Positions 34,398-44,230 of a stretch of 64,000 nt of DNA are shown here, in pieces. The DNA is from Gaoshiqia sp050178015. Lineage in GTDB: Bacteria; Bacteroidota; Bacteroidia; Bacteroidales; Prolixibacteraceae. The notes under the pieces were generated by a model, which ran no database searches, was not told where the DNA came from, and worked only from the letters and a program-made list of their open reading frames with translations. The position numbers and the translations under genes are program-made. The DNA lies in the NCBI GenBank assembly GCA_050178015.1, contig JBFXGM010000001.1:62001-126000 (forward strand). Direction: 5' to 3'. The stretch's first letter is position 1, and each line of letters opens with the position of its first letter.

Positions 34398-35354
34398 ATG
34401 TTGATTCAGGTTTTGTTTCTCGTTGCAGGTTTTGTGGTTTTAATCAAAAGTGCTGACTGGCTGGTGGAAGGCGCCTCTGCCCTGGCCCGTAAACACCATA
34501 TTTCCGACCTGGCCATCGGGCTGACCATCGTGGCCTTTGGCACTTCGGCGCCCGAGTTGGTGGTTAATACCTTTGCGGCTTTCGAGCAGCACTACGACAT
34601 CGTGTTTGGGAATGTCATCGGAAGCAACAACTTCAACATCTTCGTCATCCTGGGCATTACGGGGCTGATCACTCCGCTGGTGGTGCAGTCGAGCACCGTA
34701 TCGCGCGAAATTCCTTTTTCATTCCTGGCCATTCTGGTCCTGTTTGTTCTGGCCAATAACTTTCTGTCGGCCGGGCCCAACCTGCTATCGCGGTACGACA
34801 GCCTGATTTTGCTGGCGCTCTTCCTGCTTTTCCTCTACTATGTGTTCAACCAACTGAAATCCAACCATGCCGAGCAGCCGACAGAACACGAAAATCTCAC
34901 CAACCGAAAAATCTGGATTCTCATCCTGGCTGGACTTGCCGGCTTGGTGATTGGCGGAAAACTCATCGTCAGCAGCGCTGTGGAAATTGCCACGGTGATG
35001 GGGGTTAGTGAGAAGATTATCGGCCTGACCATCATTGCTGCCGGCACCTCGCTCCCTGAGTTGGCCACTTCGGTAACGGCAGCCCTCAAAAAGAACAACG
35101 ACATAGCCGTGGGAAACATCATTGGCTCCAATATTTTCAACATCTTTCTGATCCTGGGTGTCAGCGGACTGATCAGGCCACTGGAATATAAAGCGGTTTT
35201 CAACACCGATTTGTACCTGCTCATTTTCGGAACACTCATCTTGTTTTTTGCCATGTTTACCGGGAAGAAAAAACGACTGGACCGCTGGGAAGCGGCCATT
35301 CTGCTGATCAGCTACCTGGGCTACACGGTTTACCTCGTTCAGTACGAATTGTAA
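34398..35354 (+). CDS. Calcium/sodium antiporter, CaCA family (YrbG-like)
   Basis: 318 residues, about ten membrane helices in two homologous halves. Each half carries an alpha-repeat: GLTIVAFGTSAPELVVN...GNVIGSNNFNIFVILG (about 35-90) and GLTIIAAGTSLPELATS...GNIIGSNIFNIFLILG (about 210-262). The conserved Glu of each GTS.PEL motif forms the ion site. It exchanges cytoplasmic Ca2+ (or another cation) for Na+ or H+ in the inner membrane. Confidence 0.93.
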   Translation: MLIQVLFLVAGFVVLIKSADWLVEGASALARKHHISDLAIGLTIVAFGTSAPELVVNTFAAFEQHYDIVFGNVIGSNNFNIFVILGITGLITPLVVQSSTVSREIPFSFLAILVLFVLANNFLSAGPNLLSRYDSLILLALFLLFLYYVFNQLKSNHAEQPTEHENLTNRKIWILILAGLAGLVIGGKLIVSSAVEIATVMGVSEKIIGLTIIAAGTSLPELATSVTAALKKNNDIAVGNIIGSNIFNIFLILGVSGLIRPLEYKAVFNTDLYLLIFGTLILFFAMFTGKKKRLDRWEAAILLISYLGYTVYLVQYEL

Positions 35355-35473
35355 AGGGAACACCAACCACTTCAGTTGCCAAACATATTTGAGCCGGACA
35401 TGGCTTAAACACGCAGGCTGTGCTTTCAGGGTTCGCCAAAATCACTTAAATTGGGCTGAATAATTGCCAAGTC

Positions 35474-37306
35474 ATGCAAAAATCCGTCCCGGTTATCTTC
35501 CTTTTTCTGCTGAACATACTTGTAGCCACTCAATTGCTGCAAGGACAGGAGAATTACGAAATCAGACGGATTACGTTCACGGGCAACAAAACCCTGGATG
35601 AAAGTGTGCTGACCGAAGCCCTGGCCGTAAAAAAAGTCTCGTACTTCGAAAAGATAATTTCGAAAACGGAACCTTTCCTCTACAACCAGGAATTACTGGA
35701 CATCGATTTGGAGCGCCTCACCCGCTTCTACCAGCGCGAAGGTTTTCTGGATGCCCGGGTCACCCTGCAACCTCCGAAAGTATATGACAACAGGCAGGTG
35801 GTGAAGCTCAGTTTCACCATTGAAGAGGGCCAGCCCGTGCTGGTCGATTCGATGAACCTCCTCCTGACAGAAGAAAGCAGTATCGACCCCGATTCGCTTT
35901 GGCAAAAAATCAACCGCAAGCTGGAACAGTCGGCAGGCAAACGGTTTCGCGACCAGGCTTTGCTGAACGATGTGCAACTGCTGGAAGATGCCTTTCGAAA
36001 CCTGGGCCATGCCTACGCGAAAGCGGGTTATCGGCTCAACCTCAAACCGGAGCAACAGGCCGTTACAATTATCTTTGAAGTTAATCCCGGCCCGATTTGC
36101 CATGTTGGGGAGACCCGCATCAGCGGCTACAAAAACGCCAGCGAGAGATTCATCCGCAAGCAACTGGAATACGAAGAAGGGCAACTATATAACAAATCCC
36201 TGCTGGACAAAACCCGGAAGGACCTTTACCAGCTACAACTTTTCCGGGTGGTTTCGGTGCTGCCCGAAACGGATGCAAAAACCCGTAAAAGCCCCATTCC
36301 GGTAAAGCTATATGTTGAAGAAGCGCCGCGCGTGAGTACCCGGTTTGGGTTAGGCTATGGCACCGAAGACCAGTTTCGCACCTTTCTCGATTTGAATTAC
36401 CGGGGATTTCTGGGTGGCGCACGCCGCATCAACCTGTACCTGAAACATTCGGCCCTGGTTCCATACTCGGCCAGTCTGCGATGGATCCAGCCGCAGTTCC
36501 TAACCAAAAACAGCGCGCTGACCATCAACCCGTTCATCAGCCGGAACGCGGAACCCGGCTACGAAACCCGCACCTACGGGCTAAATGTGCCCCTCAGCTA
36601 CCGTTTTAACGACCAACTCACCAGCAGCCTGACCTATTATTTTGAAAAGGTGCAACAAAATATTGAGGCCGGTGACGACGAATTCAGAAACATGGAAAGC
36701 CGCAAATTTCCGTATAACAAGTCGGGGGTGTTGCTGAGTACCGTTTTCAACAACGCGCGGCCACAGTTTTCGCCAACACACGGGCAAAGCCTGTCGGTAG
36801 GCTTTAAACTGAACGGCCATTTGTTTGGCACCGATTTTAACTATACCCGACTGTGGGGCGATTTCCGCAGCTACCACAAACTGGGCGATTGGGTGCTGGC
36901 TTTCCGGGCAATGGCTGGGGGCATCAGCTCGGCCGACAGCAGCGGGTTTATCCCGGTGGAAGACCGCTTTTATTCGGGGGGCAGCAATTCGGTGCGTGGC
37001 TGGAACCGCTCGGAGCTAGGTCCCAAACGCGACAGCGGTACGCCTTTGGGCGGTAAAAGTTTGCTCGAAAGCAACGTCGAACTCCGCTATCCGCTTTTTT
37101 GGCGGCTGAGCGGGGTGGCATTTCTGGATGCCGGAAACGTGTGGGCCAACTCGTACAACTACCGGCTGAACGACCTGGCCTACGCGGCTGGCGGCGGCCT
37201 CCGCATCGATACGCCGATCGGGCCTATCCGTTTCGACCTGGGTTTTCCGGTGTGGAACGAAAAGAAAAGCCCGCAGTTTTTTATCAGTGTCGGACAAGCT
37301 TTTTAA
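35474..37306 (+). CDS. TamA-like Omp85 outer-membrane protein (POTRA domains plus barrel)
   Basis: 610 residues with a signal peptide (about 1-25). POTRA-type repeats span about 26-290 (YEIRRITFTGNKTLDESVLTEAL, YQREGFLDARVTLQP, GETRISGYKNASERFIRKQL). An Omp85 beta-barrel follows (about 295-610), with RFYSGGSNSVRGWNRSELGPK and GGGLRIDTPIGPIRFDLGFPV, the barrel signature. It is called TamA rather than BamA because the TamB gene follows directly (stop and ATG are adjacent) and the length suits a three-POTRA-type protein. It acts in outer-membrane protein insertion or lipid transport. Confidence 0.88.
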   Translation: MQKSVPVIFLFLLNILVATQLLQGQENYEIRRITFTGNKTLDESVLTEALAVKKVSYFEKIISKTEPFLYNQELLDIDLERLTRFYQREGFLDARVTLQPPKVYDNRQVVKLSFTIEEGQPVLVDSMNLLLTEESSIDPDSLWQKINRKLEQSAGKRFRDQALLNDVQLLEDAFRNLGHAYAKAGYRLNLKPEQQAVTIIFEVNPGPICHVGETRISGYKNASERFIRKQLEYEEGQLYNKSLLDKTRKDLYQLQLFRVVSVLPETDAKTRKSPIPVKLYVEEAPRVSTRFGLGYGTEDQFRTFLDLNYRGFLGGARRINLYLKHSALVPYSASLRWIQPQFLTKNSALTINPFISRNAEPGYETRTYGLNVPLSYRFNDQLTSSLTYYFEKVQQNIEAGDDEFRNMESRKFPYNKSGVLLSTVFNNARPQFSPTHGQSLSVGFKLNGHLFGTDFNYTRLWGDFRSYHKLGDWVLAFRAMAGGISSADSSGFIPVEDRFYSGGSNSVRGWNRSELGPKRDSGTPLGGKSLLESNVELRYPLFWRLSGVAFLDAGNVWANSYNYRLNDLAYAAGGGLRIDTPIGPIRFDLGFPVWNEKKSPQFFISVGQAF

Positions 37307-40300
37307 ATGGAACGAATGCGCAAGATCATCACATATCCTTTGAAAGTACTGGGCTGGCTGCTGCTTGCCTTGGTGGTGTTGCTACTGGCGGCGCCGTTGC
37401 TCATCCAAACCCAACCGGTAAAACGGAAGCTGGCCCGGTTGATTGAACAACAAGCGCCAAACTTCATCAACGGACAACTGTCGCTGGGCGAAATCGACGG
37501 CAACTTTTTCACCCGCCTAAGCCTGAAACAGGTTTTGCTGACGGACGGAACAGACACGCTTGCCTTTATCGAAGCGGTGGAGGCCCGTTACCAACTTTGG
37601 CCGCTGCTGACCGGAAATCTCCGGGTAGATTCCCTGACCATCAGCCGCCCCTACCTGTACCTGAAACAGGTGAACGACTCCACCTGGAACCTGCAACAGC
37701 TGATGAAGCCTTTGCCAAGCGACACAGTGCCCAAACCAACTTCAACCAGCGCCTTGTCCATCAACCTGGCCAACTTTCAACTGATGGAGGGCGCTGTGAA
37801 AATTGACGCCACCGACACGATCATCCCCAAAGCAATCGGCCCAATAAACACCAGCCTGTCGCTCTATTATTCTGAAAAACGGCAAACACTGCAACTTCGC
37901 GATTTTTCGCTTTTTACCCGGCAGCCCGATTTCCAACTTAAGCAATTGTCATTCAACCTAAACCGAAATGTAGAGTGGATCGAGTTAACGGATTTCGTGC
38001 TGCAAACAGGTCTCAACCAACTGGACGGAAAGGCAGCCTACGCCACAGCAACCGAAGAAAAATCGGAAGTTGGGCTGCAAAGCGCACCCTTACAGCTGAA
38101 CGAGTTTGATTTTTTCCTGGCAGGCTTGAAATTGCCGGCCACTCCAATCTTTCGGCTCGATGCAGGCCTGCAACACGACAACCTGAAAGCGACCCTCGAA
38201 ATAACCGACCGGGGACAACGCCTGTTGCTGGAATTAATTTCGCCCAACTTCACCCAATGGCTGTTCCGACCTGATAGCCTGGAACTTGACTACCAGCTAA
38301 ACGGGTTGCTGGACAACATCCAACTGGCACACTGGCTGGGCAATCCGGAGCTGAACTACCGGATCAACGGCGAACTGTCGGCCACCGGGAAAGGAATTGA
38401 TCCGAAAACGGCTACCATCACCCTTTCCGGAAATTTCAACGATTGCATCATCCAGGAAAAGCCGGTGGAACAACTTCTTTTCAACCTGAACGTGGCGCAA
38501 GGAAATCTGGAAGGCTTTGCAGAAGGACGAGGTAATTTTGGCGAATTCCGGCTGTCGCCTGTTGTACACGACCTGTTGGGCAATCCGTTATACCAACTCG
38601 AACTGGTAACCCAACACCTGAACGCGGCCCAATTGACCGGTAACGACAGCCTCCAAACCGACCTCAACCTGACAGCACAAATTACCGGCAAAGGCATCGA
38701 CCCCAAAACACTCCGGGCAAGGGCCTTCGTTGCATTTTCCCCCTCGCACATCATGCAAATTCGCCTCGACAGCATGATGACAACGATCAATTATGCAAAT
38801 GAGAATTTGGAAATTGACACTTTGTGGCTGCAAACGCAGACGGCCTCGCTCCAGGCACGGGGAAATTACAGCCTGAAAGGCCATTCCGACCTCCAACTTG
38901 CGGCATCGATTGACGGGTTGGACGAGTTCGGCCATTTCATTCCGGTGGACAGCCTGCACACCAGCGGAAAGCTGACAGCCCGCCTCACTGGTCAAACCGA
39001 CTCGCTCCGCCTCAGCGCCATCCTTGATCTGGCTGAAACCAGCTACGGCGGCTTCTCGCTCGCAGAGGCCCACCTGGATGCACAAGCCTTGTTATTCTCA
39101 CAAGATACGCTGGTGAACGCCCGGCTGCTTGTCCGCGATGCCGGGAACGAATCCTTCCGGCTCGATTCGGTGAAGATGGAACTGGAAGCCCGCCCCGACT
39201 CGGTTTATCTGATCGGGCAACTCGCCAACGCAGATATGAGCAGCTACCTGAAAACCGGTATCAGCCTGGGCGACCAGATCCGGATAACGCTGGACGAATG
39301 GCTGATTGGTTACAAAAACCAGCAATGGGCTTTGCAGCAGGCACCGGCCATCTTCGAAATTGACTCAACCAGCTACCGAATCCGAAATTTCAAGCTGGCG
39401 CCAGATGAACAGGAGAATTCACCTTACCTGCTGGCCGAAGGTATCATCTCCCTGAGCGTACAGGAAGATTTCAGGTTGGAAGCCGCCAACATCAACATCG
39501 GCGAGTTTGCCGGGTTGCTGGAACAAGAACTTCCGGCATCCGGCATTTTGGGACTGAAACTGGAGGTAGGCGGAACAGCCGCCTTACCTGAAATAGCCGG
39601 AAGATTCAGCCTGGACCAAGCCATATTAAACAGTTTTGAGATGAACGAAGTTGGCGGAAGCTTCAACTTCCGGGACAACCAGGCTCGCATGCAAACGCAG
39701 GTTATCCCAAAAATTGGAGGGCTAGTGAAACTGGAAGGAGCATTACCCTTACAATTGGCGCTCGACAGCATGGATTTTCAGTTCAATCCAAAAGATTCGG
39801 TACAGGTAAAGCTCACCGTGGACAAGTTTCCGTTGGCCATCTTACAGAACTTCAACCTGAATGAGGAAATAAAAGGCTACCTGCATGGGGCAATTACCGT
39901 GGACGGAACGGTAGAATCGCCCGACCCAAGAGGAAAACTGGAATTACAGGAAGCCTCGGTGAAGGTGCCTGCCTTTGGCATCGACTACCGCAACATCCTT
40001 TTCGAACTTGGGTTCCTGCGCGACAAGATTATGCTGGACACCTTCCTGATCCGTTCGCCCGATGGAACACTGACAGCTGGCGGGCAAATCGATTTCAACT
40101 CCGATTTTTACAAAGGGGATATCCGGCAATCGGACATCAGCGTCCGTTTCAATAAATTCAACCCCGTAAAGCACCGGCAGTTTAACATGCAGGTTTCGGG
40201 CGATGCCCACCTGGGCGGGCAAAAAGGCGAAGTAGCTTTCGATGGGAACCTGAACATTCCGCAGTCCGAAATTTACCTCCCCGCCATTTTCCGGCTGATG

Positions 40301-41191
40301 GGCAAGATGGCCGCCCCCGAAATCCCGCAATCCCTTCTTCTCCGGGAACTGGAACGCATGGCCGGACCTGCTGACAGCCTGCCCGAAACCATTGCCGTAG
40401 CCGACACTTTCAGCTTTGATTATTTTGACCAACTGATCGGACGGTTGCGGATAAAAATCCCACGAAACACCTGGATCAAAAATGAGGACTTGCGCCTGGA
40501 GCTGTCCGGCGACCTGGAACTGATTAAAAACGCCCGCTTCTTTGAGCTGTTTGGCTCGGTGGATGTGGTGCGCGGCCAGTACGACCTGTTTGGCCGGACC
40601 TTTGTCATCAACAGTGGCAGCATCCGCTTCCAGGGTGGCGAAGAGATGCTCCCCGAAATGGATATCCAGGCAAGCTATACCTTTCGCAACGCCCAGCGTG
40701 TATCCCAAAAACTAAGCATTGATGTAAAAGGAACGGCCACATCGCCCACCGTAAACTTCACCCTGGATGACGATCCGATCAGCGAAGGCGATGCCTTGTC
40801 GTATATCCTTTTTGGGCGGGGAATGAACGAGTTGACCATTGACCAGCAGGACAACCTGGCCGGCGCCGGTGGCGGCAGCCTGGCCGAAACGGCCGCCGCT
40901 TCGTTGCTGTCGTCGCAAATCACCAAATTTTTGGGTGACAAGCTCAACGTAGATTACATTGAAGTGAAAAGCGAAGGCGGGTTCGACAATGCCAGCGTAG
41001 TTGTTGGAAAATACCTCACCCACGACCTGTTTGTGAGTTATGAACAACGTTTTGGCGAAACCGACGAAAAAGACATCGGCAAATACGAAGTGAAGCTGGA
41101 ATACGAATTGTTCCGTTTCCTTTTCTTCCAATTAAATAACTCATCCTACGACAGCGGATTTGATGTCATTTTCAAGTTTGACTCCAAGTAA
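37307..41191 (+). CDS. TamB/DUF490 translocation and assembly module protein
   Basis: 1294 residues. An N-terminal membrane anchor (about 9-31, LKVLGWLLLALVVLLLAAPLLI) is followed by a very long beta-rich AsmA/TamB groove. The C-terminal DUF490 region (about 930-1294) contains GSVDVVRGQYDLFGRTFVINSGSIRFQGG and DDPISEGDALSYILFGRGMNEL. TamB spans the periplasm and works with TamA, probably carrying lipids or assisting barrel proteins. The ATG follows the tamA stop with no spacer. No repeats or frameshift are visible. Confidence 0.93.
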   Translation: MERMRKIITYPLKVLGWLLLALVVLLLAAPLLIQTQPVKRKLARLIEQQAPNFINGQLSLGEIDGNFFTRLSLKQVLLTDGTDTLAFIEAVEARYQLWPLLTGNLRVDSLTISRPYLYLKQVNDSTWNLQQLMKPLPSDTVPKPTSTSALSINLANFQLMEGAVKIDATDTIIPKAIGPINTSLSLYYSEKRQTLQLRDFSLFTRQPDFQLKQLSFNLNRNVEWIELTDFVLQTGLNQLDGKAAYATATEEKSEVGLQSAPLQLNEFDFFLAGLKLPATPIFRLDAGLQHDNLKATLEITDRGQRLLLELISPNFTQWLFRPDSLELDYQLNGLLDNIQLAHWLGNPELNYRINGELSATGKGIDPKTATITLSGNFNDCIIQEKPVEQLLFNLNVAQGNLEGFAEGRGNFGEFRLSPVVHDLLGNPLYQLELVTQHLNAAQLTGNDSLQTDLNLTAQITGKGIDPKTLRARAFVAFSPSHIMQIRLDSMMTTINYANENLEIDTLWLQTQTASLQARGNYSLKGHSDLQLAASIDGLDEFGHFIPVDSLHTSGKLTARLTGQTDSLRLSAILDLAETSYGGFSLAEAHLDAQALLFSQDTLVNARLLVRDAGNESFRLDSVKMELEARPDSVYLIGQLANADMSSYLKTGISLGDQIRITLDEWLIGYKNQQWALQQAPAIFEIDSTSYRIRNFKLAPDEQENSPYLLAEGIISLSVQEDFRLEAANINIGEFAGLLEQELPASGILGLKLEVGGTAALPEIAGRFSLDQAILNSFEMNEVGGSFNFRDNQARMQTQVIPKIGGLVKLEGALPLQLALDSMDFQFNPKDSVQVKLTVDKFPLAILQNFNLNEEIKGYLHGAITVDGTVESPDPRGKLELQEASVKVPAFGIDYRNILFELGFLRDKIMLDTFLIRSPDGTLTAGGQIDFNSDFYKGDIRQSDISVRFNKFNPVKHRQFNMQVSGDAHLGGQKGEVAFDGNLNIPQSEIYLPAIFRLMGKMAAPEIPQSLLLRELERMAGPADSLPETIAVADTFSFDYFDQLIGRLRIKIPRNTWIKNEDLRLELSGDLELIKNARFFELFGSVDVVRGQYDLFGRTFVINSGSIRFQGGEEMLPEMDIQASYTFRNAQRVSQKLSIDVKGTATSPTVNFTLDDDPISEGDALSYILFGRGMNELTIDQQDNLAGAGGGSLAETAAASLLSSQITKFLGDKLNVDYIEVKSEGGFDNASVVVGKYLTHDLFVSYEQRFGETDEKDIGKYEVKLEYELFRFLFFQLNNSSYDSGFDVIFKFDSK

Positions 41192-41590
41192 ATTCAGAAA
41201 AATCCCAAAGCCTGAAAAGCAAAGAAAAATGCTCTTAAAATTACGATAAACCGGTGTTTGTCCATAAACCAGAAACCCGAATATCCGTACAAGGATTTGT
41301 AATGTTCAGTAAGAAAAGCTGTTCGTAAATCGGAAATTCATCCAGGTCCGCGTGGATAATCCATCCAACGACACCCAATTTACACGGCATAACGGCAGGT
41401 CACTATTACTGAACAAATACAAAATACTATTGTTAACCATATTACAAACAGTCATCATGAACAACAATAATCAGATCGTTCTAAATTGTGGACCGCCACC
41501 GGACAGCTAGCGGGGCAGCCCCTTATCTGGAAACTGCCCCATTGCCACCCCGTCAATTAACACCATGTTTAACCTTATAAAAACAAAGTC
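41192..41590. other. Leader region before the YtxH-type gene
   Basis: 399 bases without a gene. It contains a stem-loop GGGGCAG (41512-41518) with CTGCCCC (41534-41540), 50 bases before the YtxH-type start. That could be a leader structure, but there is no T-run. No convincing promoter is recognised. Confidence 0.4.
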
Positions 41591-41878
41591 ATGAGTAGCA
41601 CAACAAAAGCATTGATCGGATTTTTGGCAGGAGCAGCTGCCGGAGTGATAACAGGATTTTTGATTGCCCCCGACAAAGGTTCGGTGACCCGCGAAAAACT
41701 GCAGAACAAAGCTAAAGATGTATCGCACGACATCACAGAAACAATCAGTGAAAAAATCAGCAAGCTGGAAGAACAGATTAAAAAGCTAAAAAAAGACGCC
41801 GAACAGAAAATTGAAGAGGTCAAAAAATCGGCTGCCGAAAAAGTAGAAAAGGAAGCCAAAAAGGCAAGCACCAACTGA
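41591..41878 (+). CDS. YtxH-domain stress-type membrane protein
   Basis: 95 residues. One Gly/Ala-rich membrane segment (KALIGFLAGAAAGVITGFLIAP, about 6-27) ends in the APDKG motif typical of YtxH proteins. A Lys/Glu/Ala-rich coiled coil follows to the C-terminus. Proteins of this type are general-stress proteins of the envelope; the biochemical role is unknown. It is the first gene of a trio (with 41942 and 42314) that often travels together in Bacteroidota. Confidence 0.88.
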   Translation: MSSTTKALIGFLAGAAAGVITGFLIAPDKGSVTREKLQNKAKDVSHDITETISEKISKLEEQIKKLKKDAEQKIEEVKKSAAEKVEKEAKKASTN

Positions 41879-41941
41879 TGAGATCAAAAATGGCCGAAAA
41901 AACCGGTAGCCACAACCATGCACAAACTAAATTACCACCAC

Positions 41942-42298
41942 ATGAAATCAAACCTGTCAGATAATTTTCATGAACTGAACCAATCCGTCCAGGATTACCT
42001 GAAAGTGCGGTTAGACCTTGTAAAACTGACCCTACTTGAAAAGATGACAAAAATTTCGGTATTTCTGATTAGCACCGTCGTTTTTATCTTACTGGGTATG
42101 ATCTTTTTCCTGTTTGCGACAACCGCATTTGTGGTATGGTACGGAAATCAGTTTCAGGATTATTTGACGGGTTTATTTATTGTGACCGGAGTCGTGGTAT
42201 TGATTGGATTACTCTTTTTGCTTTTGCGAAAATCACTGATAACCACCACCATTATCCAGAGGCTATCATCCATTTTGTTTGAGGAAGATGAAGCGTAA
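41942..42298 (+). CDS. Phage-holin-like two-helix membrane protein
   Basis: 118 residues from the ATG at 41942 (MKSNLSDNFHELNQSVQDYLKVRLDLVKLTLLEKM); a start at 41918 would add eight residues. An amphipathic N-terminal helix is followed by two membrane helices (about 43-66 and 76-98). This is the pattern of the Actinobacterial-holin-X/phage-holin-like family of cellular proteins. No lysis genes are nearby, so it is not a prophage holin. It lies between the YtxH gene and a small charged protein gene. Confidence 0.75.
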   Translation: MKSNLSDNFHELNQSVQDYLKVRLDLVKLTLLEKMTKISVFLISTVVFILLGMIFFLFATTAFVVWYGNQFQDYLTGLFIVTGVVVLIGLLFLLLRKSLITTTIIQRLSSILFEEDEA

Positions 42299-42313
42299 TA
42301 AAGCTGAACAATC

Positions 42314-42517
42314 ATGAGAAAAATACATTCCATCAACGAAATTAAACTGCACCGGACCAATCTGAAACACGAGCTCCGCTATCACGAGGACAATCTACGG
42401 TTGGAAACCAACAAAATTGTTTCGGCCTACAAGTTATTTCTGACCAACGCCCTCCTGGAAAAAGGTATCCACTCGATTATTACCTATTTCGTAAAACAAA
42501 AACAGCAGAAGGAATAA
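42314..42517 (+). CDS. Small charged protein of the YtxH/holin-like trio
   Basis: 67 residues: MRKIHSINEIKLHRTNLKHELRYHEDNL and onward, strongly helical and basic, with no membrane segment and no known domain. It starts 15 bases after the holin-like gene. Its position suggests an accessory role with its two neighbours. The function is unknown. Confidence 0.7.
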   Translation: MRKIHSINEIKLHRTNLKHELRYHEDNLRLETNKIVSAYKLFLTNALLEKGIHSIITYFVKQKQQKE

Positions 42518-42698
42518 ATATTCATTCACCGGCAACTTCAATCCCCATCTGTCAAAAACAAAATATCGCGCCGGAGCCCGATCATTCAACGGCAGGGGGT
42601 AAGGATGCATTAAACAATGTTTAAGGTTCGGTACCTTCCCGGTGAAAATAACCTCCAACGCACAAATCCTTCTTAGCTTTGCGCCAAAATTTTCAAAG

Positions 42699-43598
42699 AT
42701 GTGGGTACTGCTGGCCTTAATTTCGGCGCTTCTCCTGGGACTATACGACGTATTTAAAAAACTTTCGGTTAACGCCAATGCCGTGTTGCCGGTTTTGTTC
42801 ATTTCCACCATTGCCGGGGCAGCGCTGGTGACACCCTTTGTGGCCGGTTCCGTTTTCTTTCCCGAATTTTTTAAATCGATCCAGCTGTTCGTTCCGCCGA
42901 TTACCCCGCGCGAACATGGGTTGATCCTGCTGAAATCGGTCATTGTGGTTTCGAGCTGGATTTTTGCCTTTCATGCCGTGAAGCACCTGCCCATCACCAT
43001 TGTGACGCCCATCCGGGCCTCCGGGCCAATCTGGACACTCGCCGGAGCTATCCTCATATTTCACGAAACCCTCAACCTTACCCAATGGATCGGAGTAGTG
43101 ATAACCCTCGTTTTCTTTTACATGCTCTCTACAGCAGGGAAACTCGAAGGAATTAATTTCCGCAAGAACGTTTGGATTTTCTGCATTGTGGCAGCAACCT
43201 TGCTGGGGGCGGCCAGCGGATTGTATGATAAGTTTATCATCCGCAAAATCGACCGGTTGGCGGTACAGGCCTGGTTTTCGTATTACCAGGTAGTGGTTAT
43301 GCTGCCGGCCATCGCTTTGTTTCGCTGGGCCAAACCCCGCGAAGAACGGCCCGTCTTTCACTGGCGCTGGAGCATTCCGGCGATCGGGCTTTTCCTGTTG
43401 ATGGCCGACTTTGCCTATTTCTACGCCCTGAGCTACGAAGATTCGATGATCTCCATCATCTCAGCCCTGCGGCGCGGCGGCGTATTAGTGGCCTTTGCCA
43501 TGGGCGCACTTATTTTCCACGAAACCAACATACGCCGAAAAGCGATCTACCTGCTGGGCATCCTGACTGGCATCCTGATTATCAGTTTGGGAAGTTGA
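42699..43598 (+). CDS. EamA/DMT-family transporter
   Basis: 299 residues from the ATG at 42699 (MWVLLALISALLLGLYDVFKKLSV); the in-frame ATG at 42642 would place 19 non-membrane residues first. Ten predicted helices form two EamA repeats; PITIVTPIRASGPIWTLAGAILIFHETLNLTQWIGV and MISIISALRRGGVLVAFAMGALIFHE show the repeat ends. The substrate (metabolite or amino-acid export) is unknown. It stands alone. Confidence 0.88.
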   Translation: MWVLLALISALLLGLYDVFKKLSVNANAVLPVLFISTIAGAALVTPFVAGSVFFPEFFKSIQLFVPPITPREHGLILLKSVIVVSSWIFAFHAVKHLPITIVTPIRASGPIWTLAGAILIFHETLNLTQWIGVVITLVFFYMLSTAGKLEGINFRKNVWIFCIVAATLLGAASGLYDKFIIRKIDRLAVQAWFSYYQVVVMLPAIALFRWAKPREERPVFHWRWSIPAIGLFLLMADFAYFYALSYEDSMISIISALRRGGVLVAFAMGALIFHETNIRRKAIYLLGILTGILIISLGS

Positions 43599-43702
43599 TG
43601 CCTTAACCCAGCCAATTTTCAGCTAATAATTAAACACTTACCACAATCTCATCGCAAAACACCTGTGCTAAGTAGCTGTTTCCACTGAAAGAGCTTAACT
43701 TT

Positions 43703-44230
43703 ATGGGAAAAAAGATGGACCGAATCCAAGTCTTTCAGGGTGATATTACCGAAATGCATGTAGATGCGATTGTAAATGCCGCCAATAAAAGCCTGCTGGG
43801 TGGAGGCGGTGTTGACGGCGCCATACACCGGGCTGCCGGCCCCAAATTACTGGAAGAATGTCGCCAGCTGAACGGCTGCGAAACCGGCGAAGCCAAGATT
43901 ACCCACGCGTACCGGTTGCCAGCACGCTATGTTATACACACCGTGGGGCCGGTTTGGTATGGCGGGCAAATCGGAGAAAGCGAACAACTGGCCAATGCTT
44001 ACCGGAACAGTTTGCTGCTGGCCAAAGAATATGGGCTAAAAACCATTGCCTTTCCCAACATCAGCACCGGGGTTTACCGCTTTCCGAAAGAACTGGCAGC
44101 CGAAATTGCCATCCGCACGGTTCGCGATTTTCTAAAAAGTGACGATAGTTTTGAGTCCGTCATCTTTTGTGTTTATGACGATGAAAACCGGGAAATCTAT
44201 CAACACAAAATGCAAGACCGACACGCATGA
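43703..44230 (+). CDS. Macro-domain O-acetyl-ADP-ribose deacetylase (YmdB-like)
   Basis: 175 residues, a single macro domain. ADP-ribose-binding motifs are GDITEMHVDAIVNAANKSLLGGGGVDGAIHRAAGP (about 14-48), YVIHTVGPVWYGG and AFPNISTGVYRFPKELAAEIAI. It removes acetyl or ADP-ribose groups from small molecules or proteins. A start at the fifth codon (Met, 43715) is possible. The stop overlaps the kinase ATG (ATGA), so the deacetylase is translationally coupled to a signalling protein. That arrangement is unusual. Confidence 0.9.
   Translation: MGKKMDRIQVFQGDITEMHVDAIVNAANKSLLGGGGVDGAIHRAAGPKLLEECRQLNGCETGEAKITHAYRLPARYVIHTVGPVWYGGQIGESEQLANAYRNSLLLAKEYGLKTIAFPNISTGVYRFPKELAAEIAIRTVRDFLKSDDSFESVIFCVYDDENREIYQHKMQDRHA

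Noticed and set aside
41942..42298. Prophage holin
   Set aside because: No endolysin, capsid or integrase gene is near. The YtxH and small-protein neighbours point to a chromosomal stress trio.
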